From assembly GCA_038373885.1 (NCBI GenBank), contig JAWZYV010011619.1, forward strand, positions 1,488,001 through 1,552,000: a stretch of DNA of 64,000 bases. Reading direction: 5' to 3'. The stretch's first letter is position 1. Each line of letters starts with the position of its first letter. Source of the DNA: Cheiracanthium punctorium. Its lineage: Eukaryota > Arthropoda > Arachnida > Araneae > Cheiracanthiidae. The notes beneath the pieces are model-generated. The model ran no database searches. It was not told where the DNA came from and saw only the letters and a program-made list of their open reading frames with translations. This document shows positions 1-11,309 of this stretch, one piece after another. A program made the position numbers and the translations under genes.

Positions 1-3000
1 GGATAGAGGAAGAAAGTAAATAGAACCTTATAACAACTATTAATAAGCAAAAAACATTAGTTTCTCTGTTGAGCGGTTTATTTTACACATAGTTAACAAC
101 ATGATGGAAATAAATGACTATTTCTCCAAATTCTAGCTAAAACTGATGCAAAGCTACTTGACGAGCTCGTAACGACACCGTAAATATAATGCTAACGAGA
201 TTAATATACTTGGCAACATGTTATAGAAAGTCATGAGGGAGTATTTTAAAATATAGTTATATACCTCAATTCGAAAACTGAAAAACTAGAAAAATCTACG
301 TTAAATTCTTCAGAAAGAAACTGCGTTTTAAGAAATATTTAAGTATCCATTAATAGTAACACTAATGGTGTTACTTTAAACGTAAAGCATTTTAGTGTAA
401 AGTAAACCTTCAAAATAAAATATTTTGGATACTTAGATAGTTTCTGTTAGAAAATAACTGTACTGTATACTAATAGACTTTGAATTTAAGTTTTAGTAAT
501 ACAGAATCTCAAGTGCTGAGATTTATGAAATAATGGGTTTAAACTTGTCTCCATTTTTTAATCTCATTCTCGGCTGGTTCTTAAAACTTGTAGTTGAAAC
601 AGGCGTGCATTTTGAATCGACTCTTAAAAAAGGAAAAAGGTTCTATGTTCAACGAGTATTTGCACTTTTAAATGCGTGTTACCACTTTCTGGGGAAAGGA
701 AAAAAAGATTTTGATAATTTAAACTGTTTTTTATTTAGGTAGTTCCTGGGATGGAACTATTTATTTTTTAACGTAAATGCTTAAAAGAAAAAAAGAACTA
801 AGTTCGCTCCGATGTAACTAAAATAACTCGGAAGGATTTAAAACCGGGACAAGCTTACATCTTTTTTAAGTCCTTCCATTGTGAAGGCATAGGCCTGTTA
901 CCGAAATGTTGGGACCTGTTCTACAAGTCATATAGCAATTTCGTTTGGTTTTCAATAAATGATTTTTTTAACTTAATCATTTTTATTTGCACACCCTTTA
1001 TAATTCAAGTTTTAGTGTCTTTATTGTCATTTCTTGAAGACCGTTGATATTTCTGTATAAATATGTTTATTCTATATGCATTCTGATTTTAAAAATACTT
1101 TAGATTAACGCAAATGTTAGATAGTTTGTCATGATTCCCTGATAATTTGCATAAATACATTATCATCTGCGTTAGGAATATAAACTTTTTAATTTCCTGA
1201 ACTTTTGTTTCTTGCAACTATTTACAACTATGATACAGAAAACATGCCTCCATGAAATGTATAATTGTTAGATATTATTTTTCGAACTATTTGTTTTTAT
1301 GTTATTAAACTACTTCTCGTTTACAAGTGTGTTGATTTATTATTACTGTTATTTATTTAATCAAACACACTTAGTTTAGTTTGACTATCATAAATCAAAT
1401 TAATTTTCATTTTATGATATAAATTGAACGAATGTATATGGATGTATAAAAGGAAAAGTAAATACAATCGAAATAAATTGCTCTTAATAAAGACTTTTTG
1501 TATTGAAACATATTTAATAAACTGTTTCTCTAGAAAAAATGTGCATTTTGTAATTTACAATCTTACATATAAATTATATTATATAAGTTATTATAAAAGC
1601 AATATTACATTAGCATTTAAGCATGCTCTTCCACAAGAATCATTGTACTTATGAAACCGTTCATCCCAAATATTGACTATTGAAATTCTCAATTATAGAA
1701 GTCTCACATATTTAATAAAATACTTTTAAACATAAACGAAAAGTAAAAATTTTCGTATCATTTAATTAACCCTCCTAGATTTCTCCTTTCCCCATATCTG
1801 AATATGTAATGTATTACGAAACATTTGATATTGTATTCGCTTTAGGTAATAATTTCAAATTAATATATCTTTTTAATGTTATGATAATGCATATAAATAG
1901 TAAAATGTTATTATTTTCTAATAAATAATGAAATAGTTTATCATTTAATTAGAATGCATTTTCCTGAATCTGAATCTAAAATGTATTGTTCAAACATTTT
2001 ATAGTGTATTCATTTTACATAATAATTTGCAATAAATATATATTTTTTATTTTATAATAGAGACAGGGAACTGTTATCAATTTCCTTTTTATAAATAATC
2101 AAAATGCTAGTAATTTAATTAGAATGCAGCAAGCATAGCTCCTGTTGTCTTCATTTACTTCACAAACATAATAAATAGCAATTTAGAAACGCATTTGAGT
2201 GAAATAATTTTTTCCCCGCATTTATAAACTATTTTTTTAATAATTTTAAATGAAGTTTTGCGGTTTTTAACATATAAAGCTTCAACTTTAATGTCATTCA
2301 AACGAAATCCAAACTCAGAACCTAACACTAGAACTCTTCAGATTCTTAGGAAATTTATTTATTGCAACACCTCATTTTTCAATGCTAAATGAATTCGCTG
2401 TGCAATAAAAACGTTTTTAATCAAGCTTAATTATACAAAACAACAGCAGTTAATCGTGTTAGATGTTTTCCTGAAAAATCTCCCAAACAAAACTCCGTCA
2501 CAGCGAACAGAACGGACTTCATTAACTACCATTACTCTCTCTAATTATTTCCAAGACGGAAAAATCCTGTAATCAACACATTTTTAAAAATATTAAAAGC
2601 CATTAAATGTTCATCAAGCTATATATAATTGCAGGAGTTTGAATTAATTTTATTCTAGTTCCATTTTCTTGAGAATTTCTGTTTGTTGCGCTACCTAATT
2701 GCGTTAATAGACAGCCATTTCAACAGCCCAGTCAGCATAATAATAGAAAAGCTGTTTTCAAATTATTCAAATTTGAAGAAATTAGTTCATGCTTTGTTAT
2801 CCCGAATTTCAGTGATTTCATTAACGAATTTATTAAGTTAGGGAAGTGGATTTGGGAAAGGTGAAAATAGTTTTTCAGTTCACAAGTTTGGAATAACATG
2901 GTAATGCACAGCTGGAAATTTTATCATTCAAATAATCCTACCAAAAGAAATTTTCATTTACATGTATATATTTGTCTTTATTTATGTTTTTAGGCGAAGC

Positions 3001-3213
3001 AAACTTATAAGGTTCCATTTTTAAAATGATTATTATTGTTTATAAAATAACTATTGGAGAGTTTTAATTGAAAATGAAGTATAAGACATAAAAAAAATTA
3101 ATTACTATTAAATTCTTATCAGCTTCAAGATTTTTAATTACTCCATAAATAATTTAAACTATTTCATTTTTTCTGAAAAAAAATACCAGTAGCGCAATGT
3201 ATGTCAAGCAATA
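1..3213. other. AT-rich stretch without recognisable features
   Basis: I see no gene, TIR-bounded element or RNA gene here. Open frames on both strands are short, low-complexity and lack recognisable motifs. The sequence is A/T-run rich, as expected for neutral intergenic or intronic DNA. Confidence 0.6.
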
Positions 3214-4236
3214 TCCTTATAAATGAAAATGAAATTCTGTTTGTTTGTTTGTTTGTTTGTTTGTTTATTTGTTTGTTTGTTTGTTTGTGGATTTGATTCG
3301 TATACAAATCCACAAAAATGGACCTATCAGACTGAAATTTTGCACAGATATGTAAAATAATATAGAATAAATGATAGTCCACTTTAAAACTTTGAAAGTC
3401 CACCCGTTCCCGGAATTTAAGAGATTTTTTATGTTCTCCACGCAAAAAGCTTTCCGTAATTGTAACCCCTGTAGTGAAAAAAGTGTGAAATAAGGATCTT
3501 GGTTGCCATGTGTGGCGATTTTGCCGAATAAAATGTTTTAAATTCTCAAAGTAAAAATAAAAGAATAATAATGATTTTTTTTTTGTTAGTTTATATTCGT
3601 AAGGTTATTTTTTTAAAATTATAATATCGTGTGCATGGGAAATCGGAGCAGGAATGAAATGTTTTATAAACAAAACAATAAGAATTGAAGATTTCCGAGG
3701 CTAATATGTTAAAATTTTTTAGTTTGGCGAAAAAATAAAATGGCTCCAATGCCTAGAAAGTGAATTCTAGCGGTTAGCACTGTTTCCGGCTTGGAATTTA
3801 CTGAGAGCTTAAGGAAACGGATTTTTGAAAACAAGTGCAAAGGTTTTATTAGAATACAGCATTAAACTTTAATGATCCGTGCGGAAATAATGCAGTTATT
3901 AAGGGATTTCAAGCGATCTATCTTCAGCATTCTCGCCAATTGAGTGCATTGATTTTAGTTGGGGGAATTCCGCCAAATTTCAGATAATTGAAATCTTCGC
4001 ATATAGTACATCGGAGTAACGATGAATAAAACATGTTATAGTTGATAATTTAAAAATGAGGCTGTATTAAGGGATTCCACTTTTCAAAAAAATGCCTGGC
4101 GGTCGCACCATTTCCCATTTTGATTGCTGCTAAGTCAATGCTTCGAATGATTCCCTGAAAAAACTCTTGCAAAATGGCGTATATTGGCACTTTGGCGAGG
4201 CTTAGATTTGAAACTGGATTTTATTTGAGACTGGTA
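3214..4236 (+). mobile_element. Helitron family A, 5' half only (copy A1a)
   Basis: It starts at an A|TC junction (TCCTTATAAATGAAAATG) followed by a TTTG microsatellite. It then shares the family-A 5' body with 5148-6130 and 60688-61960: a 'ccacccgttcccggaattt' block, a 'ccatgtgtggcgattttgcc' block, and a final 'ttgagactggta'. The copy stops exactly where another TC-start element begins at 4237, and no 3' hairpin/CTAG end follows. It is therefore a truncated non-autonomous Helitron. It has no coding capacity; frames across it on the minus strand are repeat shadows. Confidence 0.75.
3240..3288. repeat. (TTTG)n microsatellite in Helitron A1a
   Basis: About twelve TTTG units with one TTTA interruption, just inside the Helitron 5' end. 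The same position carries the same repeat in the copy at 60712-60747, so the microsatellite belongs to the element and is not a separate host locus. Confidence 0.9.
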
Positions 4237-5147
4237 TCTATATTAATAAAACAATGTGTGTAAACTGTTTGTTTGTCTGTGTCTCGCGTAGCTCGCAAAC
4301 GGGTGATCGTAGACCTACCAATTTTTGAACGGAAATTCTCAATGACAGGTCCCGACACACCTCGAAGCGATTTTTTCAAAATTCGAACTATTTTAGGAAA
4401 TATCGATAAAAACGTATCGCAAAAGGCTAATTTTTGCTTTCCGCCATTTCGTAATTGTAACCACACAGTGCATTAAGCGACAATTAAGCTTATCTAGGTT
4501 GCCACATTCGGCATTTCATTAAATCATTCAGACTCTTGAAGTAAAAATAAAAGATTAACGATTTTTTTTTTTATTTTGACTAGATTATTTGTAAGGTTGT
4601 TTTTAAATTAAAATAGCGTGTGCATGTGAAATCAGAGCGGGAATGAAATGATTTATACTCAAAAGAAAAATAGAATTTGGAAATTTTCCGAAAATAAATG
4701 TGCAACTTTTTAATTGGGCGAAAAATAAAAGGGGTTGATGTGCGATTTTGAGGAGGATTCTAACGCTTGGCGCTATTTATCGTAATTTAATAGTCTGCTA
4801 TTTGGGTTATGAATACACCTGCGTATAAGTTGTTGAAATTTTCATTCAGTTGGAATTGTGCATTTTTCTGAGCAGCTTTATTGCATCTATTTATAATATA
4901 TTACATCCAGAAAAAAGGATGTTAGAAATATCAATTTTAATTTTGTTTAATCACACTCATGAATAATGATACACTTTCCAACTTAATAAAATAAGGAACG
5001 AAAATAGGGAAGACCTATGGATTATAACTCTTTTTATATATAGCACTTTAGTGCGTATTTAAAATCTGAAAGTGTGTCAGATTTTCTATGATTCTAGCGC
5101 TTGGCGCAATTTAATGAGAGGGTATTTTTAAAAACAAGCGTAGGTTA
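4237..5147 (+). mobile_element. Diverged Helitron of the A superfamily, truncated
   Basis: It begins at A|TCTATATTAATAAAAC, a typical Helitron 5' end. It contains diverged versions of family-A blocks in the same order: 'cgtaattgtaa', 'ggttgccacattcggc', 'aaagattaacgat' and 'cgtgtgcatg'. At 5092-5147 it repeats the 'gcgcttggcgcaattta' block and ends inside the 'aaaacaagcgtaggtta' block, where the next full copy starts. No 3' end of its own is visible. It is older than its neighbours, judging from the number of substitutions seen by eye. Confidence 0.65.
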
Positions 5148-7199
5148 TCTTATAAATAAAAATGAAATTCTGTTTGTCAATTTGTTGATTTCGGTAGTAT
5201 ACAATTCCACAAAAATGGACCTGTCAGCCTGAAATTTTACACAGATATATGCAAAATAATATAGAATAAATTATAGTCCACTTTAAAACTTTGAAAGTCC
5301 ACCCGTTCCTGGAATTTAAGAGATTTTTTATGTTCTCCACGCAGAAAGCTTTATGTAATTGTAATCCCTGTAGTGAAAGTGTGAAATAAGCATCTTGGTT
5401 GCCATGTGTGGCGATTTTGCCGAATAAAATGTTTTAAATTCTTAAAGTGAAAATAAAAGAATAATAATGATTTTTTTAGTTTATATTTGTAAGGTTATTT
5501 TTTTAATTATAATATCGTGTGCGCATAAGAAATGAGAGCAGGAATGAAATGTTTTATACGCAAAACAATGAGGATCGAAGATTTACGAGACTAATATGTA
5601 AATTTTTTTAGTTTGGCGAAAAATAAAATGGCTGATAGGCCGATTTTTAGAAAGTGAGTTCTAGCGTTTTGCACAGTTTTAGGCGTTTTGGCGCAATTTA
5701 CTGAGAGCTTAAGGGAATAGCATTTTTGAAAACAAGTGTATAGGTTTTCTTAGAATACAGCATTAAATTTTAACTATCCGTGCAGAAATAATGCAGTTAT
5801 TAGGGCATTTCAAGCGATGTAGCTTCAGAATTCTCGCCAATTGAGTACATTGATTTAACTTGGGGGAAATCCGTCAAATTTCAGAAAATTGAAATCTTCG
5901 CATTTAGTACATCGAGGTAACGAAGAATAAAACATGTTATAGTTGATAATTTAAAAAATGAGGCTGTATTAAGGGATTCCACTTTCCAAAAAAATGTCTG
6001 GCAATCGAGCCATTTCCCATTTTGATTGCTGCTAAGTCAATGCTTCGAATGATTCCCTGAAAAAACTCTTGCAAAATGGCGTATGCTGGCACTTTGGCGA
6101 GGCTTAGATTTGAAACTGGATTTTACTTGAGACTGGTATATATAATAAGACTGGTGATAGATAAAAATGAATGTTGGTATGTGTGTAGGAGGTTGAAAAA
6201 CTCAGCACCGTTTCACCGATGACCATGAAATTTGGTTCACCTAAGTCTTTTATCATGGAGAAGGTTTTTATGCTATACGTTTTCCTCTAACTTGCCACTA
6301 GGTCGCGCAGCAGAACGTGGAATTCTATTCCGTTTAGCCGTTTGCTATGCGAATATCGTCCAACCCATTTCGATGAAATTTGGTACACGCGGATATTAGA
6401 ACACGGAGAATATTTTTCACTATCCATTTTGCTGTAACTTGCCGTTAAATGGCACTGCAACGCATCAACCTCTATACCGTTCGACTGATCGGCATAAAAT
6501 TTTTTATACTTACACATTTGAGCACAAAAAATATATTCTGACTGTGTTCCTTTTGATGTTACTCACCATTAGATGGCACTGCAATGCATTATTGTTTTAA
6601 CTCGGCACTAGATGACCCTGCAGCAGGCCAAATTCCTGACCATTCAAACGGTCGCTATGAAAATCAGTATACATAGCTATTTCAACAATGAGAATATTTT
6701 GGCGTTATCTATTTTGCTACAACTCGCCACTTGACGGCGCTGTAGCAAATCATTACTTTAATTAATCACTAGATGGTTAACTGACCACTAGATGGTAACT
6801 GATTGCTATGAAAATAGGTATACATAGATATTTGAACACGGGGATGAGTTTGGCGCTATCCATTTTCCTATAACTTGCCACTCGATGTTGCGTGCACACA
6901 TGAACTTCAGGACTATTCAGCCGATCGTCATGAAAATTCGTATACATCGATATCTGAATGCGAAGAATATTTTCGCCATATCCGTTTTGCTAAAACTCGC
7001 CACTAGATTGCGCTACGTCGCATCGCCTTCTGCACCGTACAAACGATTGCCTTGAAATTCGGTATGCATGATTATTGAACACAATATAACGCGATATCAA
7101 TTTTGCTATATCTGTTTATTACAATGAATAGTAATCACCACAAATCGTAATATCAAAAAGTCCATTCATTCCCGTGCGAAGAACGGGTACTTCAGCTAG
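5148..7199 (+). mobile_element. Full-length non-autonomous Helitron, family A (copy A1b)
   Basis: The 5' end is A|TCTTATAAATAAAAATG. The 3' end has a hairpin (stem CCCGT 7171-7175, ACGGG 7183-7187), then TACTTCAG and CTAG (7196-7199) followed by T. These are the canonical Helitron termini, with insertion between A and T. The first half is the family-A body; the second half (about 6130-7160) is a run of degenerate ~122-bp units carrying CTCF-like motifs. Length is 2052 bp with no Rep/helicase coding, so it depended on a Rep supplied in trans. Confidence 0.82.
6280..7020 (+). repeat. Degenerate ~122-bp repeat units with CTCF-like motif in A1b
   Basis: A motif close to CCACTAGATGGCGCTGC recurs near 6288, 6441, 6565, 6605, 6727, 6766, 6785, 6878 and 7000. 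Most are spaced about 122 bp, with some doublets at about 39 bp. Each lies after 'ttttgctataact' and before a block like 'cgatcgctatgaaaat'. The same layout occurs at 62570-63155. Most sites carry one or two changes from the CTCF consensus CCASYAGRKGGCRS. Confidence 0.7.
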
Positions 7200-7229
7200 T
7201 ATCAAAATAAATATCTGCGGCTTTATATA

Positions 7230-7575
7230 CCGGGTGTCCCAGAACGTATTGTACAAAATTACAGCGGAGGTAGCCAGCATCGTTTGGAATCATAATTACA
7301 TGAGGGAACATGTACTTAAATCGATAGGTGGCGCTATACGCCAACTCTGAAGGTCGGCACGTGCCTCATTGCCACAGGTACCAACTTTTAAGCTTATTTC
7401 AGGTGATTATATAGCAGTACTTTTCTGTACTTTCATGTTTAAATAAATACACATTTTTACTGTAAAATAAAACTGTTTGAAAGTCGCGGTAGATAATCCA
7501 ACGCACCACACATGTTTTAGTTTATAATTATGGTTCCTAACGATGTTTTCCACCTCTTTTCTAAGTCTGTACAGC
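7230..7575. mobile_element. Mariner-like MITE remnant with inverted arms
   Basis: The left end reads TA|CCGGGTGTCCCAGAACGT, a common mariner/Tc1-type terminal sequence. A left arm near 7265-7300 ('catcgtttggaatcataatta') pairs with an inverted arm near 7527-7560. The expected mirrored right terminus is not visible, so the right boundary is approximate. No transposase. 7323-7335 (aggtggcgcta) also resembles a CTCF core. Confidence 0.5.
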
Positions 7576-8032
7576 CAAACCCTGCGGCGTTGCACTCATA
7601 AATCTCCAAGAACCTTGCATGTAAAATGTAATCAGTTACATTTTATTATTTTTTGAGAAATGATGTTTTCTTATAGAACGTCCGAATACATATGTAAAGT
7701 ACATTTAACTTTTACTTTGTAATTTAAAAATTTTCTTTCTTGCTAATTTCTTATGTATTTCCAAATAAACATTCAAGAAATTTGTAGGAAAAAATATTTT
7801 TAATTGAAAGGAACTCATGAAATAATGCACTACATACAGACATTTAAATTATATAGCGAAAAATAGTGCAGATTGTCTTTCACACATATTTCATCTATAT
7901 CTATACAATCTATACAAATAAAATTAGACTTTTGTCTGTACATTTCTTGGAATTCAAAAATTTTACAATTTCTATCCGTTTCAAGCACCCGGGATTCCGA
8001 TGCGACCCTCAAAAAAAAGTTTGTCTGTCTGT

Positions 8033-8072
8033 CATTCTGTCATTCTGTCCTTCTGTCATTCTGTCATTCTGT
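8033..8072 (+). repeat. 8-bp minisatellite (CATTCTGT)5 in Helitron B1
   Basis: Five head-to-tail 8-mers, the third with one change (CCTTCTGT). The same position in copy B2 (63464-63495) has four units with different changes, so the array expands and contracts within the element. Confidence 0.9.
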
Positions 8073-8092
8073 CCGTGACGCTTTTTTTGTTT

Positions 8093-9336
8093 AAGCATCA
8101 CGTAAAAACGACTGAAGCGAATGATATGAAATTTTGTGTCATGATAGGTGGTCACTCAACTTAAAACATAGGCGTCGAATTTTTAAAAAATCTTGTTTAG
8201 ATTTTCCGATTTTGCGAAAATCGTTTCAAACTGCGTAAATTTGTGTTCAAGCATCACGCAAAAACGACTGAAGCGAATGATATGAAATTGGGTGTCATGA
8301 TATGTATTCACTCTACTTAAAACATAGGCGTCCAATTAAAAAAAAATCTTGATTGGAGTTTCAGATTTTGCGAAAATCCTTTCAAACTGCGTAAATTTGT
8401 GTTCAAGCATCACGTAAAAACGACTAAAGCGAATGATATGAAATTGGGTGTCATGATAGGTGGTCCCTCAACTTAAAACATAGGCGTCCAATTTTTAAAA
8501 AATCCTCATTGGATTTTGAGATTTTGAGAAAATCGTTTCAAACTGCGTAAATTTGTGTTCAAGCATCACGTAAAAACGACTTTAGCGAATGATAGGAAAT
8601 TGGGTGTCATGATAGGTGGTCACTCAACTTAAAACATAGGCGTCCAATTAAAAAAAAATCTTGATTGGAGTTTCAGATTTTGCGAAAATCCTTTCAAACT
8701 GCGTAAATTTGTGTTCAAGCATCACGCAAAAACGACTGAAGCGAATGATATCAAATTGGGTGTCATGATACGTGGTCACTCAACTTAAACTATAAGCATC
8801 TAATTAAAAAAAATCGATCAGATTTCGAGATTTTGTGAAAATCGTTTAAAACTGAGTGAATCTTTGTTCCCGCATTACGTAATAACGACTGAAGCGAATG
8901 ATATGAAATTGGGTGTCATGATAGGTGGTCACTCAACTTAAACTATAAGCATCTAATTAAAAAAAATCGATCAGATTTCGAGATTTTGTGAAAATCGTTT
9001 AAAACTGAGTGAATCTTTGTTCCCGCATTACGTAATAACGACTAAAGCGAATGATATGAAATTTGGTCACACGATAGATGGTCCCTCAACTTAAAACATA
9101 GGCTTCCAATTTTTAAAAAATCCTCATTGGATTTTGAGATTTTGAGAAAATCGTTTCAAACTGCGTAAATTTGTGCTCAAGCATCACGCAAAAACGACTG
9201 AAGCGAATGATATGAAATTGGGTGTCATGACAGGTGGTCACTCAACTTAAATTCTAGGCTTCCATTTTTTCAAAAATGTTGATTGAATTTTTAGATTTTG
9301 CGAAAATTATTTCAATATGCGTCAATATTCGTTCGC
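8093..9336 (+). repeat. ~156-bp tandem array (about 8 units) in Helitron B1
   Basis: The anchor 'aagcatcacgtaaaaacgac' (or its variant 'cgcattacgtaataacgac') recurs at 8093, 8249, 8405, 8561, 8717, 8871, 9023, 9179 and 9337. The first four intervals are exactly 156 bp; later ones are 152-158. Each unit contains 'tgatatgaaattgggtgtca', 'cactcaacttaaa' and 'gattttgcgaaaatc'. Units six and seven form a variant subtype shared by neighbouring units, suggesting local unit duplication. Confidence 0.92.
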
Positions 9337-9550
9337 GCATCACATAATTACGACTAAAGCGAATGAAATGATATTACTTAGTTACTCTCTAACCTGCAAT
9401 ATTTTAACAATACATAAAAATTATAACTTCGCTTTCTTTACTTTGGCAACATACTACATCCATTCTGTGTACTTCTACAATGCTGACGAAGGTTCTTGCT
9501 TTTTGGAAATTTTCATTTACTAACCCGTCGAGGACGGGTACTTCAGCTAG

Positions 9551-11309
9551 TATATTAATACTACTGCTAATTCTTGCTATTTATTTTACTAACTATTTAA
9601 TGCAAACAGTATTTAAAATTCAATTTAATGTTCGAAAAATACAGACAAGTGTTTTTTTTTATACTCAGCAGTACCTCGATTATTAAATTTATTCGAGAGA
9701 CATTTCATTTTTTAATCAATACTGCCATTGAGCGAGTATTATTATTATCATTAGCATTATTATTAACATTAGCATTATTATTAGCATCATTATTATACTA
9801 AGTTTTATTATTATCATTAAAATAAATTAATCTCATTTTTGAAAATTACTATGTAACAAATCTGGTTCGTTCAAAATGTAGTATTCTCTCTCTGCCAGAC
9901 TTTCCTTTCCAACCCTTACTTTCGAAATTTTGTAAACAATTGCTAACTAATGAAATGTTCTTTATTTCTGAAAAATCGTAGAATAAAATATAAATTAAAT
10001 GAAGTTTCTACTAAGCTGAAAGGTAATAAATAAATAAAGAATGAATTAATGTAAAACATAAAAATAAAATAAAAATAAAAGTAAACTAAAACTTTTAACA
10101 CCTGAACAGTTCACAACAATATTTTTTTAGTTAAAAAATTATAGAACAAAAAGATTTTGATATATTCGTTTTTCATGTTTTTAATTTAATATATTACTGT
10201 ACGGAAAACTGTTTGTTATTTTATACAAAATGTCAGTTTAAAGGCAGATAAAGTATTAAGTACATACATATTTAGATTTGTATTTGAAAAGAAATTAATA
10301 AAAATTTATCGAGAAGCGCTTATTATTTCAAGAGATATTGTGATCGTTTCATCTCCGAAAAACAAAAAACAAAATCAATTTCCGTGTTGTGCGACAATTA
10401 TATTGGTAGTAATTTTAAACGTGTTGTTCAAATGCGTAAAAATAAGTTGAAGAATAATGAAAGATATATTCTTAAAGAGAGCCGCGTGCCTTTTACATAT
10501 TGCATTACTCCCGTAACACATAAATAAATGTATAGAAAAGTTCTTTAAAAATGCTCCTTTTAAATTAAATTAATCTGTCAAGCTAAAGCTAAAGTTTGCT
10601 TGATAAGTACTAATCTTTTTTTTTTCTTTCTAAGTAGCAAGACAAGAAAACAAAAAGATAAAAATAAAATTGATACCTTTTTAACATGTAAAATATCACA
10701 ATGCAGCGCGAATACTGCTTCAAAAACATTTCACAGAAAAAAAAAAAAAAAACTATATATATAATGAAATATGCCGCATTAACAGACTTCTTCGAGATGT
10801 TTATAAAAAAACGGACTTCTTCATTAAAGAAACAAAACAGGAGCGACATTTTGCGTTAATTTAATAATAATTAATTTAACGGGTAAGTGATTTGAGTACT
10901 GCAACAAAAATAGCGTAGGAAAAGTAAAGAAAAAAAAATTAACGCCATCAGAACATGCCTTTTCCCTGATAAAGCACGAATTTTAATCTTCTTTTTAAAT
11001 ATATTCCCCGACGAGATATTTTTTACGAGTCTGAATATACACTTGACTCTTACTTTCAAGTGGAAAGCGTCCTGAGACAATGATGCTTCTAATTATGCAG
11101 AAGGGAGGGAAAAAATGTTATTTTTTGACATTATTGTAAAGGATTAGAAAATAAAATATATGTATATCAACACTTAAATGCTTTGATTTATGCGTCACTG
11201 CAAATCGGTTTTGGTATAAAAATTCTTTTAATCATCAAAGTATTGATACCACTCATTTTGTTTTATGTACGATCACTTAATTTTACGATAAGATATATAT
11301 ATATATATA
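9551..11309. other. AT-rich stretch with a TTA-type microsatellite
   Basis: A degenerate (ATT/ATC/AGC)n microsatellite lies at about 9736-9800. Otherwise I find only A/T-rich sequence with no TIRs, RNA genes or coding motifs. A (TA)n run at 11292-11309 abuts the Tc1 element and is part of its target site. Confidence 0.6.

Larger units (their letters stand above)
7909..9550 (+). mobile_element. Full-length non-autonomous Helitron, family B (copy B1)
   Basis: It starts at A|TCTATACAAATAAAATTAG. The 3' end has a hairpin CCCGTC (9524-9529), loop GAG, GACGGG (9533-9538), then TACTTCAG and CTAG at 9547-9550 followed by T. Inside are a short unique 5' segment, an 8-bp minisatellite, and about eight ~156-bp tandem units. 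This order (5' end, microsatellite, central tandem repeats of about 150 bp, 3' hairpin) parallels DINE-1-like non-autonomous Helitrons of Drosophila. No protein is encoded. Confidence 0.82.

Noticed and set aside
3240..3288. TTTG repeat considered as a separate microsatellite or telomere-like locus
   Set aside because: It occurs at the same internal position in another Helitron A copy and does not resemble the arthropod TTAGG telomere repeat.
8093..9336. Regularly spaced repeats that could suggest a CRISPR array
   Set aside because: Units are contiguous ~156-bp tandem repeats without unique spacers, inside a eukaryotic Helitron.
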